From the NCBI RefSeq assembly GCF_030066895.1, contig NZ_JASJAV010000028.1, forward strand, positions 1-47,922: a stretch of DNA of 47,922 nucleotides. The letters run 5' to 3'. The notes beneath the pieces were generated by a model. That model was not told the DNA's origin, did no database searches, and saw only the letters and a list, made by a program, of their open reading frames with translations. A program made the position numbers and the translations under genes. Shown in pieces: positions 37,147 through 46,972 of this stretch. Positions within the stretch are counted from its first letter, which is position 1. Every line of letters begins with the position of its first letter. Origin of the DNA: Breoghania sp. (GTDB lineage: Bacteria; Pseudomonadota; Alphaproteobacteria; Rhizobiales; Stappiaceae).

Positions 37147-38305
37147 TCAGAGGCTGCGGGCGATCAGAACCTTCATGATCTCGTTGGTGCCCGCGTAGAT
37201 GCGTTGGATGCGGGCATCCTGATACACGCGGGCAATAGGGTATTCGCTCATGTAGCCGTAGCCCCAGTGCAACTGGAGGCACTCGTCGACGACCTTGCAC
37301 TGCAGATCGGTCGTCCAGCACCTCGCCATGGAGGCGTGGTGGTATCGAGTTCGCCCTTCAGGTGCCGGGCGATGCAATGGTCCGTGAACACCCGGCCGAT
37401 GGTGGCCTCGCTCTTCAGTTCCGTGAGCCTGAACTGGGTGTTCTGGAAATCGAGGATGCGCTTGCCGAAGGCCTTGCGCTCCTTGAGGTATTCGATGGTG
37501 ATGGGGAGCGCGCGCTCCACCATCGCCATGGCCTGCACGGCGACCAGCAGGCGTTCCTGCGGCAACTGCTCCATCAGCTGATAGAAGCCGCGGCCCTCTT
37601 CCGGGCCGAGCAGGCTGTCGGCGGGCACGCGCACATCGTCGAAATAAAGCTCCGATGTGTCGTTGCCCTTCAGCCCGATCTTGTCGAGGTTGCGCCCGCG
37701 CCGGAAACCCTCGACCTGGTCCGTCTCCACGACGAAAAGTGAGGTACCCTTCGGGCCCATGGACGGGTCGGTCTTGGTCACGGCAATGATCAGGTTGGCG
37801 AGCTGGCCGTTGGTGATGAAGGTCTTCTGACCGTTCAGAACTTAGTGATTGCCGTCCTTCACCGCGGTGGTGCGCACGCCATTGCGATGACCGAGCCCGC
37901 GGCGGGCTCGGTCATCGCAATGGCGCCGATATATTCGCCCGAAACGAACTTCGGCAGCCAGCACTTCTTCTGATCCTCGGAGCCGTAATGGGCGATATAG
38001 GGGGCGACGATGGTGGAATGCAGCGCCACGCCGAAATGGTTGAGCCCGATCTCCCCCATCACATGCGCGATCACCGCGTCATGGGCGAACGTCCCGCCGG
38101 CGCCGCCATAGGCCTCGTCGATCCCCGCGCACAGCAGTCCGGCTGCGCCGGTCTTCTCCCAGGCCTCGCGGCTCACGCAGCCATTGGCGACGAAATCCTC
38201 GTAATCGGGCGCGATTTCCTGTTCTAGAAACCGGCGTGTGACCGCCTCCAGCAGGATGAGGTCCTCATCCATCCACTCCGGCCGCGGTACCTCTATAGCG
38301 CTCAT
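37147..38305 (-). pseudogene. Acyl-CoA dehydrogenase (short/medium-chain type), frame broken
   Basis: FAD-dependent acyl-CoA dehydrogenase of about 386 codons. The N-terminal helical domain (FLEQEIAPDYEDFVANG, GIDEAYGGAGG), FAD-contact AIAMTEPAAGS, the middle beta domain (VLNGQKTFITNGQLANLI, LDKIGLKGNDTSELYFDDVR) and the C-terminal helices ending with QLHWGYGYMSE and QRIYAGTNEIMK are present. Breaks: a palindrome at 37877-37925 replaces the few residues after PAAGS, TAA stands at 37842-37844 (TAC, Tyr expected), and a frameshift lies near 37340. Part of the minus-strand fatty-acid block. Start ATG 38305 (MSAIEV). Confidence 0.9.
37877..37925. repeat. Perfect 49-bp palindrome inside the dehydrogenase gene
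   Basis: Two 24-bp arms (37877-37900 and 37902-37925) are exact reverse complements around one central base. The half nearer 37925 encodes the expected AMTEPAAG; the other half overwrites what should encode about four residues (relatives have SDLQG or similar). The centre CCGAGCCCGC/GCGGGCTCGG is a natural short palindrome. Confidence 0.95.
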
Positions 38306-38410
38306 ATGGCATTGTCCTCCCAACCGATATGTTACGCAGTCTCCACTCGGAACCGACCTTCCCGCCGGTTCGTCGGTCTTGTTCTTTCCCACCGATCGCC
38401 CCTTGCACCG

Positions 38411-38517
38411 CTGTCATCCCCGCGAAGGCGGGGATCCAGCACTCCGTGAGCCAACGTTGTGCCTTTGAGCCAGGCCCTGTGGGTTACTGGATCCCCGCCT
38501 TCGCGGGGATGACAGCC
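38411..38517. repeat. Composite palindromic repeat element, copy 2 (arms A' and B)
   Basis: The left arm (38411-38450) is the exact reverse complement of bases 1-40. The right arm (from about 38482, GGTTACTGGATCC..GATGACAG) is the B type seen at 4388-4417. The arms face each other across about 32 bp, the reverse arrangement of the 4388-4493 copy, with an unrelated spacer. Confidence 0.8.
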
Positions 38518-38576
38518 GCGGGCAAACGCGCTCCCGTCGCCTCGTATCCAATCATTTCTTCCATGAGGTGAGGAGT

Positions 38577-38607
38577 GTCGGGCTTTCCGTATCTCTGAAA
38601 GCCCGAC
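38577..38607 (-). terminator. Hairpin after the long acyl-CoA dehydrogenase gene
   Basis: A perfect 11-bp inverted repeat (GTCGGGCTTTC / GAAAGCCCGAC) with a 9-nt loop lies 18 bp beyond the stop at 38626 on the minus strand. There is no T tract, so termination would be weak or Rho-assisted; it may also protect the mRNA 3' end. Confidence 0.4.
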
Positions 38608-38625
38608 GTCACGTCGTCCCGTTCC

Positions 38626-40422
38626 TCAGAATGCCTCCGCGGGCAGCTCCATCACCGTGTCCGCTCCGGCTTGGATGTGGGCAAGGCGCGTTGCGGTTTC
38701 CGGCATCTGACGTTCCATGAAGTGACGCGCCAGCACCAGCTTGGTCTTGTAGAAGTCCTCGCTGCCTTCTGCCCCTTCCGCCAGCTTCGCCTGCGCCACG
38801 CGGGTGATCTGCGCCCACATGTAGCCGAGCGCCACCAGCCCGAAGAGGTGCATGTAGTCGGTCGAGCCCGCGCCCGCATTGTCGGGCTTGGTCATGGCGT
38901 TCTGCATGAACCACATGGTTGCCTTCTGCAGATCCTTAAGTCCCGACTTCAGCGATCCGGCCAGCGGAGCGACGCCTTCTTCTGCGCCCGCTTCCTGCAA
39001 GAAGGTGCCGACCTCGTTGAAGAAGGACATCACGGCCTGCCCGCCGTTTGCGGGAAGCTTGCGGCCGACGAGATCGAGCGTCTGAATGCCGTTCGCGCCC
39101 TCGTAGATCATGGAAATGCGCGCATCGCGCACGAACTGCTCCATGCCCCACTCCGCGATATAGCCGTGCCCGCCGAACATCTGCTGGGCGATGACCGCGT
39201 TGTCGAAGCCCTTGTCGGTGAAAACGCCCTTCAAGACCGGGGTCATCAGCCCCATCACGCCCTCGCCCGCGGTGCGGTCCTTCTCGTCGTCGGAGCGATG
39301 CGAGACGTCGCCTTTAAGCGAGGTCCACAAAACCAGCGCCCGGCCCGCCTCGTTGAAGGCGCGCACCGTCATCAGCGCGCGGCGCACATCGGGGTGAACG
39401 ATGATCGGATCGGCCGCCTTGTCCGGCGCCTGCGCCCCGGTCAGCGCGCGGCCCTGCAAGCGGTCCTTGGCGTAGATGGCGGCGTTCTGATAGGCGACCT
39501 CGGACTGCGACAGCCCCTGAACGGCAACCCCGAGCCGGGCCTCGTTCATCATCCTGAACATGGCGCGCAAGCCCTTGTTCTCCTTGCCGACGAGCTAGCC
39601 CGTCGCCCCGTCATAGTTCATGACGCAGGTCGAATTACCGTGAATGCCCATCTTCTCTTCCAGCGAGCCGCACACGACGCCGTTGCGCTCACCTATAGAG
39701 CCGTCCTCGTTCACCATGAACTTCGGCACGACGAAGAGCGAGATGCCCTTGGTGCCCGCCGGAGCACCTTCGATGCGCGCCAGAACCAGATGGATGATGT
39801 TGTCAGACAGATCGTGCTCGCCGGCGGAGATGAAGATCTTCGTGCCGGAAATCGCGTAAGATCGGTCGCCGTTCGGCACCGCCTTGGTGTGGATGAGAGC
39901 CAGATCCGTGCCGCAATGGGGCTCGGTCAGGTTCATGGTGCCGCACCATGCGCCCGACATCATTTTGGGCAGGTATGTCTGTTTCTGCTCGTCCGATCCG
40001 TGCACCTGAAGCGCCGCGATCGCGCCCTGGGTGAGGTCCGGATACATGGAAAACGCCATGTTGGCGGAGCACAGGAACTCGTTCATGGCGACGGTCAGCG
40101 TGTGCGGCAGACCCTGTCCGCCGTAATCCGGATCGGCCGAAAGCCCGATCCAGCCGCCTTCCGCGAATTTGGTGAAAGCGTCCTTGAAGCCCTTGGGTGT
40201 CGTCACCGAGCCGTCCTCGGCCCGCGTGCAGCCCTCGCGGTCGCCCGACTGGTTGAGCGGCTGGACGACCTCCTCCGCCAATTTCGCCCCCTCGTTGAGG
40301 ATGGCCTCCACGAGGTCCGGCGAGACGTCGGCAAAGCCGGGCAGGTTGGAATAGCGATCCATGCCGAACACATCGTTCAGCAGGAAAAGGGTGTCTTCGA
40401 CCGGTGCGCGATAGCTTGGCAA
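38626..40422 (-). pseudogene. Long-form acyl-CoA dehydrogenase, one nonsense codon
   Basis: A 598-residue FAD enzyme of the FadE/AidB-like long type with an extra C-terminal helical domain. Conserved text: [58 protein letters not shown], the catalytic region GMEQFVRDARISMIYEGANG (Glu as base) and a C-terminal domain of about 140 residues. A single TAG at 39595-39597 interrupts GATG-LVGKENKGLRAM where Trp is expected; the frame is otherwise open from end to end. A MerR-type palindrome lies 59 bp upstream of the start, so it is a likely target of the adjacent regulator. Confidence 0.92.
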
Positions 40423-40480
40423 AACGTGATCCTCCCAGAGCCGGCCCGTTCAAGGGTCCCATTAATCATCGCACGTAACA

Positions 40481-40494
40481 TTACGTCTGCGTAA
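40481..40494 (-). promoter_or_regulatory. MerR-type operator upstream of the acyl-CoA dehydrogenase
   Basis: TTACGTCTGCGTAA is a palindrome with CGTAA arms and is followed by ACGT. The same 18-bp pattern, with one change, lies upstream of the merR gene at 41110. MerR-family regulators bind such sites between the promoter boxes. Confidence 0.75.
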
Positions 40495-40573
40495 ACGTGA
40501 ACTCCCCTCGGTACGTTCTCTCCGTTCCATCTTCTCTCATGGCGGAAATACGGAGGCTCATGGACCTCTCGCG

Positions 40574-41032
40574 CTATTTCTTCTCCGCCGCTTCCTTCTC
40601 CTTCAGCATGCCGGACACGACCTCCACCGTGCGCGACAGCTCGTCGATCGCCTGCTCGATATGGCTCCTCTGCTCCTTGAGCACGTCGATCTGCTGGTTG
40701 AACTTGTCCAGTGCCACGCGAAGCTGCACCACCTGGCCGTTGCGCAGGTCGTAGAGATCCAGCATGTCGCAGATTTCATTGAGAGAAAAGCCGACCTTCT
40801 TGCCCATCAGCACGAGCTTCAACCGCGCTCGGTCGCGGCGGCTGTAGAGCCGGTTCTGACCGTCGCGCTTGGGGTTGATCAGCCCCTTGTCCTCGTAGAA
40901 CCGTAGGGTGCGCAGGGTGACGCCGAACTCCTTGGCGAGTTCGCCGATGGTGAAGGTGGTATTCTTGCCCGGCTCGTCGGCGGTAGAGATCGCCGAAGCG
41001 ATATCCCCGTCTATCAAAAGTGCTTCGCTCAT
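40574..41032 (-). CDS. MerR-family transcriptional regulator (LiuR-like)
   Basis: A 152-residue regulator. Winged helix-turn-helix at about 28-95 (TIGELAKEFGVTLRTLRFYE, GLINPKRDGQNRLYSRRDRA), then a long dimerisation coiled coil (KFNQQIDVLKEQRSHIEQAI) and a Lys/Glu tail. No metal-binding cysteines, which separates it from metal sensors. Position at the head of a beta-oxidation block and the TTACG-N4-CGTAA operators fit the LiuR group that controls branched-chain amino acid or fatty acid breakdown (inference). The frame is intact, and the gene has its own operator 78 bp upstream, so it is probably autoregulated. Confidence 0.9.
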   Translation of the reverse strand: MSEALLIDGDIASAISTADEPGKNTTFTIGELAKEFGVTLRTLRFYEDKGLINPKRDGQNRLYSRRDRARLKLVLMGKKVGFSLNEICDMLDLYDLRNGQVVQLRVALDKFNQQIDVLKEQRSHIEQAIDELSRTVEVVSGMLKEKEAAEKK

Positions 41033-41109
41033 GGCATCGTCTCTTGTTGCAGCGTGCGCTCCACGCGTGCGAAGCGGCGCTCGACAGTCGATTTGGCTCC
41101 CATGATATC

Positions 41110-41123
41110 TTACGTTTGCGTAA
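41110..41123 (-). promoter_or_regulatory. MerR-type operator upstream of merR
   Basis: TTACGTTTGCGTAA followed by ACGT, matching the site at 40481-40494 in 13 of 14 palindrome positions and in the flank. It points to autoregulation of merR. Confidence 0.75.
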
Positions 41124-41259
41124 ACGTCCAGTGATTGCTGCTCTGCGATGCTCCGGTACCTTCCCAGCCGATGCTTGTCTGAAAAGCTGCGGAATTCTGC
41201 GCATCTTGCGGCTTATGGTTAATCGAAATACCCTCGAGTGTTCCATCAGATGCCGCACA

Positions 41260-41274
41260 TTAACCCGGCGTTTA
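41260..41274 (+). promoter_or_regulatory. CtrA-like box upstream of podJ
   Basis: TTAA-CCCGGCG-TTTA, one mismatch from the CtrA consensus TTAA-N7-TTAA, lies 148 bp before the podJ start. CtrA and other cell-cycle regulators control podJ in Caulobacter. A single near-match can be chance, so confidence is modest. Confidence 0.4.
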
Positions 41275-41421
41275 CCCTGAAAGGAGGAAATCGCCGAGGG
41301 ATTAGGTGCGCCGAATGTGGCGTCCATCGGTCGGTTGCCGGGCCAAAAGGCTGCCAGAAGGTTGCCAGAAAAATGGCTGCGTGTGGGCACGCGGTAGAAT
41401 GACGGATAGCGGGGACTGCTC

Positions 41422-44400
41422 ATGTCGTGGAGCATTCGTGACTTGGGCAACGATGCTCGGGATAGGGCGGTAGAAGCCGCCGAGCGTGCCGGCATGACAG
41501 TCGATGAATGGCTCAATTCGCTGATCCGCGATGGGATCCGCTCCGAACAGACCGACATGGGTGCAGCCCCGTCCGCCGCGCCTGAGTGCCGCGAACGCGA
41601 ACGCCCGTCCTTGCGCGAGCGCGGTGAGCGTCTGCGTGGAAGCTCGATCTCTCGCATTACCGACAATGATAATATTTAATATATCACCAGCGCGCTCGAT
41701 CGGCTGCTTGCCGAAAATGTCCGCGACGACGCCCGCCAGGGCGATGACCGCTGTGCCCCGCCCGTGCGGCCCGCAAGCCGCGCCGAAAGGCGTGCTGATG
41801 AACGTGCGTCCTGCGACCGGGTTGTCGAACCCGCCCGCGCCGCAGCGCCTGCGGAACGTCATGTCGACGTGTTGCCGGAAGAGTGCTCCCATCGGATCGA
41901 GAGTGTTCTGGCCGCGCTCGGCAAGCTCGCTCAGCGCATGCGCTCCCTGTCGGCCCGCAATGGCGAGACTGCTGCCGGCCAGGGAGCCAGTTAGGGCGCC
42001 AACCAAGACACAGGTCAAATCCCGAGCCAGGCCATCATCGAGGAACCTGTCCGCACCATCGAGCGCCGCGAAGAGACCGGTAACTGGAACGAGCCCCGGC
42101 TTGGACGTCGCCGTGAGGTTCGCGAGCGTGCTACCCGCTTTGAGGAAGACCGCCGTCGCGAAGATGTCCCCGGGGAGGATCGTCGCCGCGAAACCCGGCG
42201 CAGCGACGGGCGGCGGGCGACGGACAAGTTCCGCGCAGAGCCGCGCCAGGAGCCGGTTGTCCGGTCCGAGTGTCCTTCCTACGCCGCGGCGCCACGCCCG
42301 CAATAGGATCGAGAGCAGCCCGCCGTCTTTGCGGAACGGCGCGTCGCGCCCAACGCCGAAATCGAACATCACTTCCGCGATCTGGCCGAGTGCATCGACT
42401 CTCTGCGCTAACCGTACGATGAGGCCTTCGCCGATCTGTGCGAGGAGATCGCATCGCTCCGCCGTTCCATCGAACGCGACGGCACCAGCGACCGGGATCT
42501 CGGCGAGATCACGCACCTGATCGCCTCCGTGGAGCGCATGCAGCGCGAGGCGCACGATCCGCACTTGGCCGAAGAGGTGCGCGCCGAGATCGCCGATCTG
42601 CGCGAAACGGTGATGAGCCACAATATTGACAGCGCTATGAAGACGCTGGAATCCGGTTACGCCCACATCGTCGAACGGCTCGATGACATGCGCCGCCGGA
42701 TTGACGATCCCGATGCGCTTCACGCTCTCGACCACCGTCTCGACGAGATCAAACGCAGCCTGGCCGACATTCCGCGCGCCAGCAGCTTTGCCGTCTTTGA
42801 CGATCGCCTCGATGACATGGCGCATCGTCTGCACGACCTGTCCTCGCGCGGTGCGCTGCAGGGGCTCGATCATCTTGAACAAGAAATGCGCGAACTGCGC
42901 ACGGCCATCCGCGAACTCGATGTTGCCAATCTGGTGCGCAGCGTCGACGGCCAGCTTCGCGACCTGAGTGACCGCATCGATGCGATGTCGCAGGATGCCT
43001 CTGCTGATATCCACGAACGCCTGCTGACCTTCGAGGATCGTCTTCCCGACCGCGCCATTCTCGACACGCTGAACAACCGCATGGAGCGCATCTCCTCCAT
43101 GCTGGCGGAGAATCGCTCCTCGACCGGCGGCGCCCATTAGCGCGTCGACGAGCGGCTCGGCGAAATCCTCGGTCGTCTCGATCGCATCGAACGCCAGTCC
43201 GGCGGTCCGGCGGAATTCGAACGCGCGCTAGGTCTTCTGGAAATGCGCATCGACGGCATTTCCGGCAAGCTCGGTGCCTTCGAGGGCCCCGCACTCGATG
43301 CCGACACGCTGGAAAGGGCCGTCGCGCGTATCGATGCCGCCGCCGACCGGATGAGCACCGAACGTCTCGCCGAACTTCAGCGCCAGGTCGCCGATATCGC
43401 AGGCGCGCTGAGCGCCGGCTACGGACAGGACCTTCACGCCGCCCAGGACCTTGCCGCCATGCGCGAGGATGTGAAGGCTCTGCGCGACGAGGTCACGCAC
43501 AACGAAACGCTCGTTGCTGCCATCGAGCCGCAGATCCAGCAGCTCGTCCGCTCGCTCGTCACCGATGATCGCGGCGCGCCCGATGACGCCAAGCTGCAGC
43601 GCATCGAACAGCAGATCGCCGTCATCGCCGGTCAGTTCGACGCCACGGAGGACCGGCTCGCAGGTCTCGTTAATATTGAGGCCGCACTCGGGCGCATCGA
43701 TGCCGTCGTCTCCGCGCGCGGACAGGACGTCCATGAGGCGGCCGCCTCGCCGCATCGTCGCAAACCGTTTCGCGCCCCGATGCTGCCATCGAAGGGTTGC
43801 GCGGCGATCTGGCCCGTCTGTTTGAGGCCGCACAGGACGACCGCCGCGAAACCGACACCTCGATGGAGCGGGTCCCGCGGGTTCTGAGCGAAATTTCCGC
43901 CCGTCTTGCCGCTCTTGAAAACGACGACGAGATGGAAGGCGAGATCGGCTATGCCGAGGTCGCCGTCGCCGCAGGTGGCGGTCGGCGGATGTCGATGGGC
44001 TATCCCCCGCGGCCGCCCTTCACCGGGCATTCCGGCAACCTGTCCGATCACGATACGAACGGGCACGATACGAACGGGCACGATGAGAACGGACACGACG
44101 AGGACGAGCTTCCCGATCTGTCGACGGTGAAAGACGTTCCGCTGGAGTCGGGCACAGTGGCAAGCTGGATCTGGCCGCCCTCCTGCGTGCTCAGGCGGGG
44201 GAGGAGAATGCCGCAGGTGCGTCGGGCGATCGCAAGGCCGATTTCATCGCCGCCGCCCGTTGCGCCGTCCAGACCGCATCCGCCGAGGTCGCGGAAGAGG
44301 AAAAGGAACGGGCCGGGGAAACCAAGGACCGCGGCGCTCGGCTGCGCAGCCGGCTGAAGCGCTCGCGCAGCGACGATTCTGTCGCCCCCGTTTCCGAGGA

Positions 44401-45827
44401 AGAGGCGCTGGCGCGCGGTTTCGAAAAGCCAGGAAAAGAGAAAAAGGCAAATAAGATCAAGGAGAAAGGCGCGGCCAAAGGGTTCGGCTCGACCTCGCGT
44501 CTCTGTCGTCCCCTGATCTATGCGGTAGCTGCCGTGATCCTGACCATCGGCGCGCTGAAGGTTTCGACGATGTTCGAGGGTTCCCAGCCGCAGCCCACTC
44601 CGGTGGCCGACACTGGCGGTCAGACCGATACGTCGTCTGCGTCGCGAAGCGCGGATGCGGCCGGCGCTGCCAACAATGGCGGGCATGCCATCCCGCCCGC
44701 ACCCAGCAGCACGCCTGATGAAGCGGTGACGTTCCAGCCGCACACGGCGGAGCCCGGAAAGTTCGCCAGTCCCGATGCCGTCCAGCCTTATGGACGCTTC
44801 AACAACGCGCCTGCCAAGCCGGCTCGCACGGAAACCGCGAGCGCCGAGGCGACCGGCAAGGTCGGTGCCGACAGCGCCGCGCCTGTCGCGTCCCAGGCCA
44901 ATGCTCCTCAGGCAGTGACACCCCCAGAGCGAAAGCCCCTCATCGGGTGGGACGAATGCGGCGCCGTCCGTTCCCACGCCCGGAGCGGCCGTCGGCCCGC
45001 TGGCGCTGCGCCTTGCCGCAACCGACGGCAACCCTCGCGCCCAGTTCGAAATCGCCTTGCACTACACCGAGGGCAAGGGCGTCACGGCGGATCTCGCCAA
45101 GGCGGCGGAATGGTATCGCCTGGCCGCCGAAGGCAGTCTTGCGCCGGCCCAGTATCGTCTGGGCAGCTTCTACGAAAAGGGTCGCGGGGTTGTCCGTGAT
45201 CTCGCAGAGGCGCGCAAGTGGTATCAGCGCGCCGCCGATCAGGAAAACGTCAAGGTCATGCACAATCTGGCCGTTCTTCTGGCCGACGGCGCTCTCGGCA
45301 AGCCCGACTTCGCCCGCGCCGCACGCTGGTTCGAAAAGGCGGCCCACCGCGGGGTCCGCGACAGCCAGTTCAATCTCGGCGTTCTCTACGCCCGCGGCCT
45401 CGGGGTGAAGAAGGACCTGTCGGCCTTCTACAAGTGGTTCGCCATTGCCGCCAAGCTCGGCGACGGCGATGCCGCGGCCAAGCACGACGAGATCGCCAAT
45501 TCCATGCCGCAGGACCAGCTGGTCAACGCGCGCAAGGCGGTCAGCTCCTGGAACGAGAAGGCGATCAACGAGGACGCCAATCGGGTAGAGAGCGACGCGG
45601 CCTGGAAGGGCAAGCCCGCCGATGCGGCGTCGGCCGCCGACATGGGGCTAGTCAAGCAGGCCCAGCTTCTGCTCGGCAATTTCGGCTTCGATCCGGGCCC
45701 TGCCGACGGGGTTGCCGGTCCCAAGACGCTGGAAGCGATCCGTACGTTCCAGAGCCGCGAGGGACTGCCCGTGAACGGCGCGGTCGACAAGAAACTCATC
45801 CGGGCTCTGGCCAGCCGAATGATCTGA
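41422..45827 (+). pseudogene. podJ: PodJ-like polarity protein (coiled coil, TM, Sel1 repeats, peptidoglycan-binding), frame broken
   Basis: About 1,468 codons. The start MSWSIRDLGNDARDRAVEAA with MTVDEWLNSLI is typical of rhizobial PodJ. A long coiled-coil cytoplasmic region follows (to about 44450), then one membrane helix (LIYAVAAVILTIGALKVS, near 44515-44570), a Pro/Ala-rich periplasmic linker, Sel1/TPR repeats (GVTADLAKAAEWYRLAAEGS and three more, 45060-45480) and a C-terminal peptidoglycan-binding domain (FGFDPGPADGVAGPKTLEAI). PodJ marks the new pole and organises polar growth. Stops in the same frame at 41677, 41992, 42304, 42409 and 43138, and frameshifts near 43740, 44160 and 44950-45000. 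Confidence 0.88.
44049..44108 (+). repeat. 15-bp coding repeat in podJ (four units)
   Basis: Two identical units CACGATACGAACGGG (44049-44078) are followed by two degenerate ones (44079-44108), encoding HDTNG, HDTNG, HDENG, HDEDE. It is a short acidic, His-rich spacer before the membrane helix; a multiple of three, so frame is kept. Confidence 0.85.
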
Positions 45828-45847
45828 TCCCGGCGCCTACGCCGGGA
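45828..45847 (+). terminator. Hairpin after podJ
   Basis: A perfect 8-bp stem TCCCGGCG / CGCCGGGA with loop CCTA directly follows the podJ stop codon. The downstream sequence CGGGTTTC has only a short T run, so this is a weak intrinsic terminator candidate. Confidence 0.45.
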
Positions 45848-46042
45848 CGGGTTTCAAGGTCGGTAATGTGTCCGAATCCTGCGAACTGTGCCATGGCCGA
45901 CGCGCCATGAACCGAAAGTGAACCAGAACCGCGAAAGGCCGATTGACAGCGCCCGGCGAGGGGGGATTTAAACGGCATTGTTTGCGGTGCGAAATGGCGG
46001 CACGAGCGCGCCCGCCGCAATCCTTAGCACCGGACTGGGCCG

Positions 46043-46972
46043 TTGCAGATCTACCTCCCCATTGCCGAGCTACCGGTCAACATTTTCATGATCCTGTCGA
46101 TGGGCGGTGTCGTCGGCTTCCTGTCGGGCATGTTCGGCATCGGCGGCGGTTTCCTGCTCACTCCGCTGTTGATCTTCACCGGCATTCCGCCCGCCGTTGC
46201 GGTCGCGACCGTGACGACCCAGGTCATCGCCTCCTCCTTTTCCGGCGTGCTCACCTACTGGCGGAGCAAATCCATCGATTTTCCGCTCGCCTTCGTGCTC
46301 CTGTGCGGCGGCATCATGGGGTCGGCGCTGGGCGTCTGGCTGTTCTCGGTTCTGCGCGCGCTCGGTCAGCTCGATCTGACGATTTCCATCGCCTATGTCT
46401 CCTTCCTGACCCTGATCGGTGGGCTGATGATGGTGGAATCCGTGCGCGCCATGCTGCACAGCCATTCCGGCAAGCCCGCCACGCTGCGCCGTCCGGGCCA
46501 GCACAACTGGGTGCACAGGCTGCCCTTCAAGGTCCGCTTCCGCCGCTCCAGGCTCTATGTCAGCATCATTCCCATTGCCGGGCTTGGCATCACCATCGGC
46601 TTTCTGGGCGCGGTACTGGGTATCGGCGGCGGCTTCATCATGGTGCCTGCGCTGATCTACCTGCTGTGCGTGCCAACCAACGTGGTGATCGGCACCTCGC
46701 TGGTGCAGATCCTGGCGACCATGGTGGTGGCGACCGTCCTGCAGGCAGTGTCGAACCAGTCGGTCGATGCCCTGCTGGCGCTCATCCTGATGATCGGCGG
46801 CGTGGTCGGCGCCCAGTTCGGAGCCCATCTCGGCCAGCATCTGCGCGGCGAACAGTTGCGCGCGCTCCTCGCTCTCGTGGTGCTTGTGGTCGGCATGCGC
46901 TTCGCCATCGATCTGGTGCTGGAGCCGACCGACCTCTATTCTCTGTCAATCCTTTCGGAAGGCGGTCAATGA
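46043..46972 (+). CDS. TSUP-family transporter (TauE/SafE)
   Basis: A 309-residue inner-membrane protein with about eight helices in two inverted halves. Each half carries the family glycine motif: GMFGIGGGFLLTPLLIF (residues 29-45) and GAVLGIGGGFIMVPALIY (about 192-209). The central loop is basic (RRPGQHNWVHRLPFKVRFRR), hence cytoplasmic. TSUP proteins export sulfite, sulfoacetate or other organic sulfur anions. TTG 46043 is the start in this frame. Its stop overlaps the next gene's ATG (ATGA), so the two are one operon and probably work together. The frame is intact. Confidence 0.9.
   Translation: MQIYLPIAELPVNIFMILSMGGVVGFLSGMFGIGGGFLLTPLLIFTGIPPAVAVATVTTQVIASSFSGVLTYWRSKSIDFPLAFVLLCGGIMGSALGVWLFSVLRALGQLDLTISIAYVSFLTLIGGLMMVESVRAMLHSHSGKPATLRRPGQHNWVHRLPFKVRFRRSRLYVSIIPIAGLGITIGFLGAVLGIGGGFIMVPALIYLLCVPTNVVIGTSLVQILATMVVATVLQAVSNQSVDALLALILMIGGVVGAQFGAHLGQHLRGEQLRALLALVVLVVGMRFAIDLVLEPTDLYSLSILSEGGQ

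Larger units (their letters stand above)
38306..38625. other. Repeat-rich intergenic region between the two dehydrogenase genes
   Basis: About 320 bp holding a composite palindromic element (38411-38517) and an 11-bp stem (38577-38607). No gene supported. The presence of a terminator-like stem suggests the two acyl-CoA dehydrogenases may be separate transcripts. Confidence 0.6.

Noticed and set aside
38671..40494. A 607-residue plus-strand open frame opposite the long acyl-CoA dehydrogenase
   Set aside because: It is a shadow of a well-conserved gene on the other strand; its His/Arg-rich text has no family resemblance.
41302..43137. A 611-residue minus-strand open frame opposite podJ
   Set aside because: Tempting because podJ itself is interrupted, but the plus strand carries clear PodJ sequence throughout and the minus-strand text is low-complexity with no motif.
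44049..44108. Possible CRISPR-like or regulatory repeats
   Set aside because: Four adjacent 15-bp units without spacers, in frame, encoding HDTNG; a coding microsatellite inside podJ.
3186..45827. Stop-codon reassignment or programmed frameshifting as the cause of the breaks
   Set aside because: All three stop codons are affected, intact genes use normal stops, and the frameshifts have no common slippery sequence.
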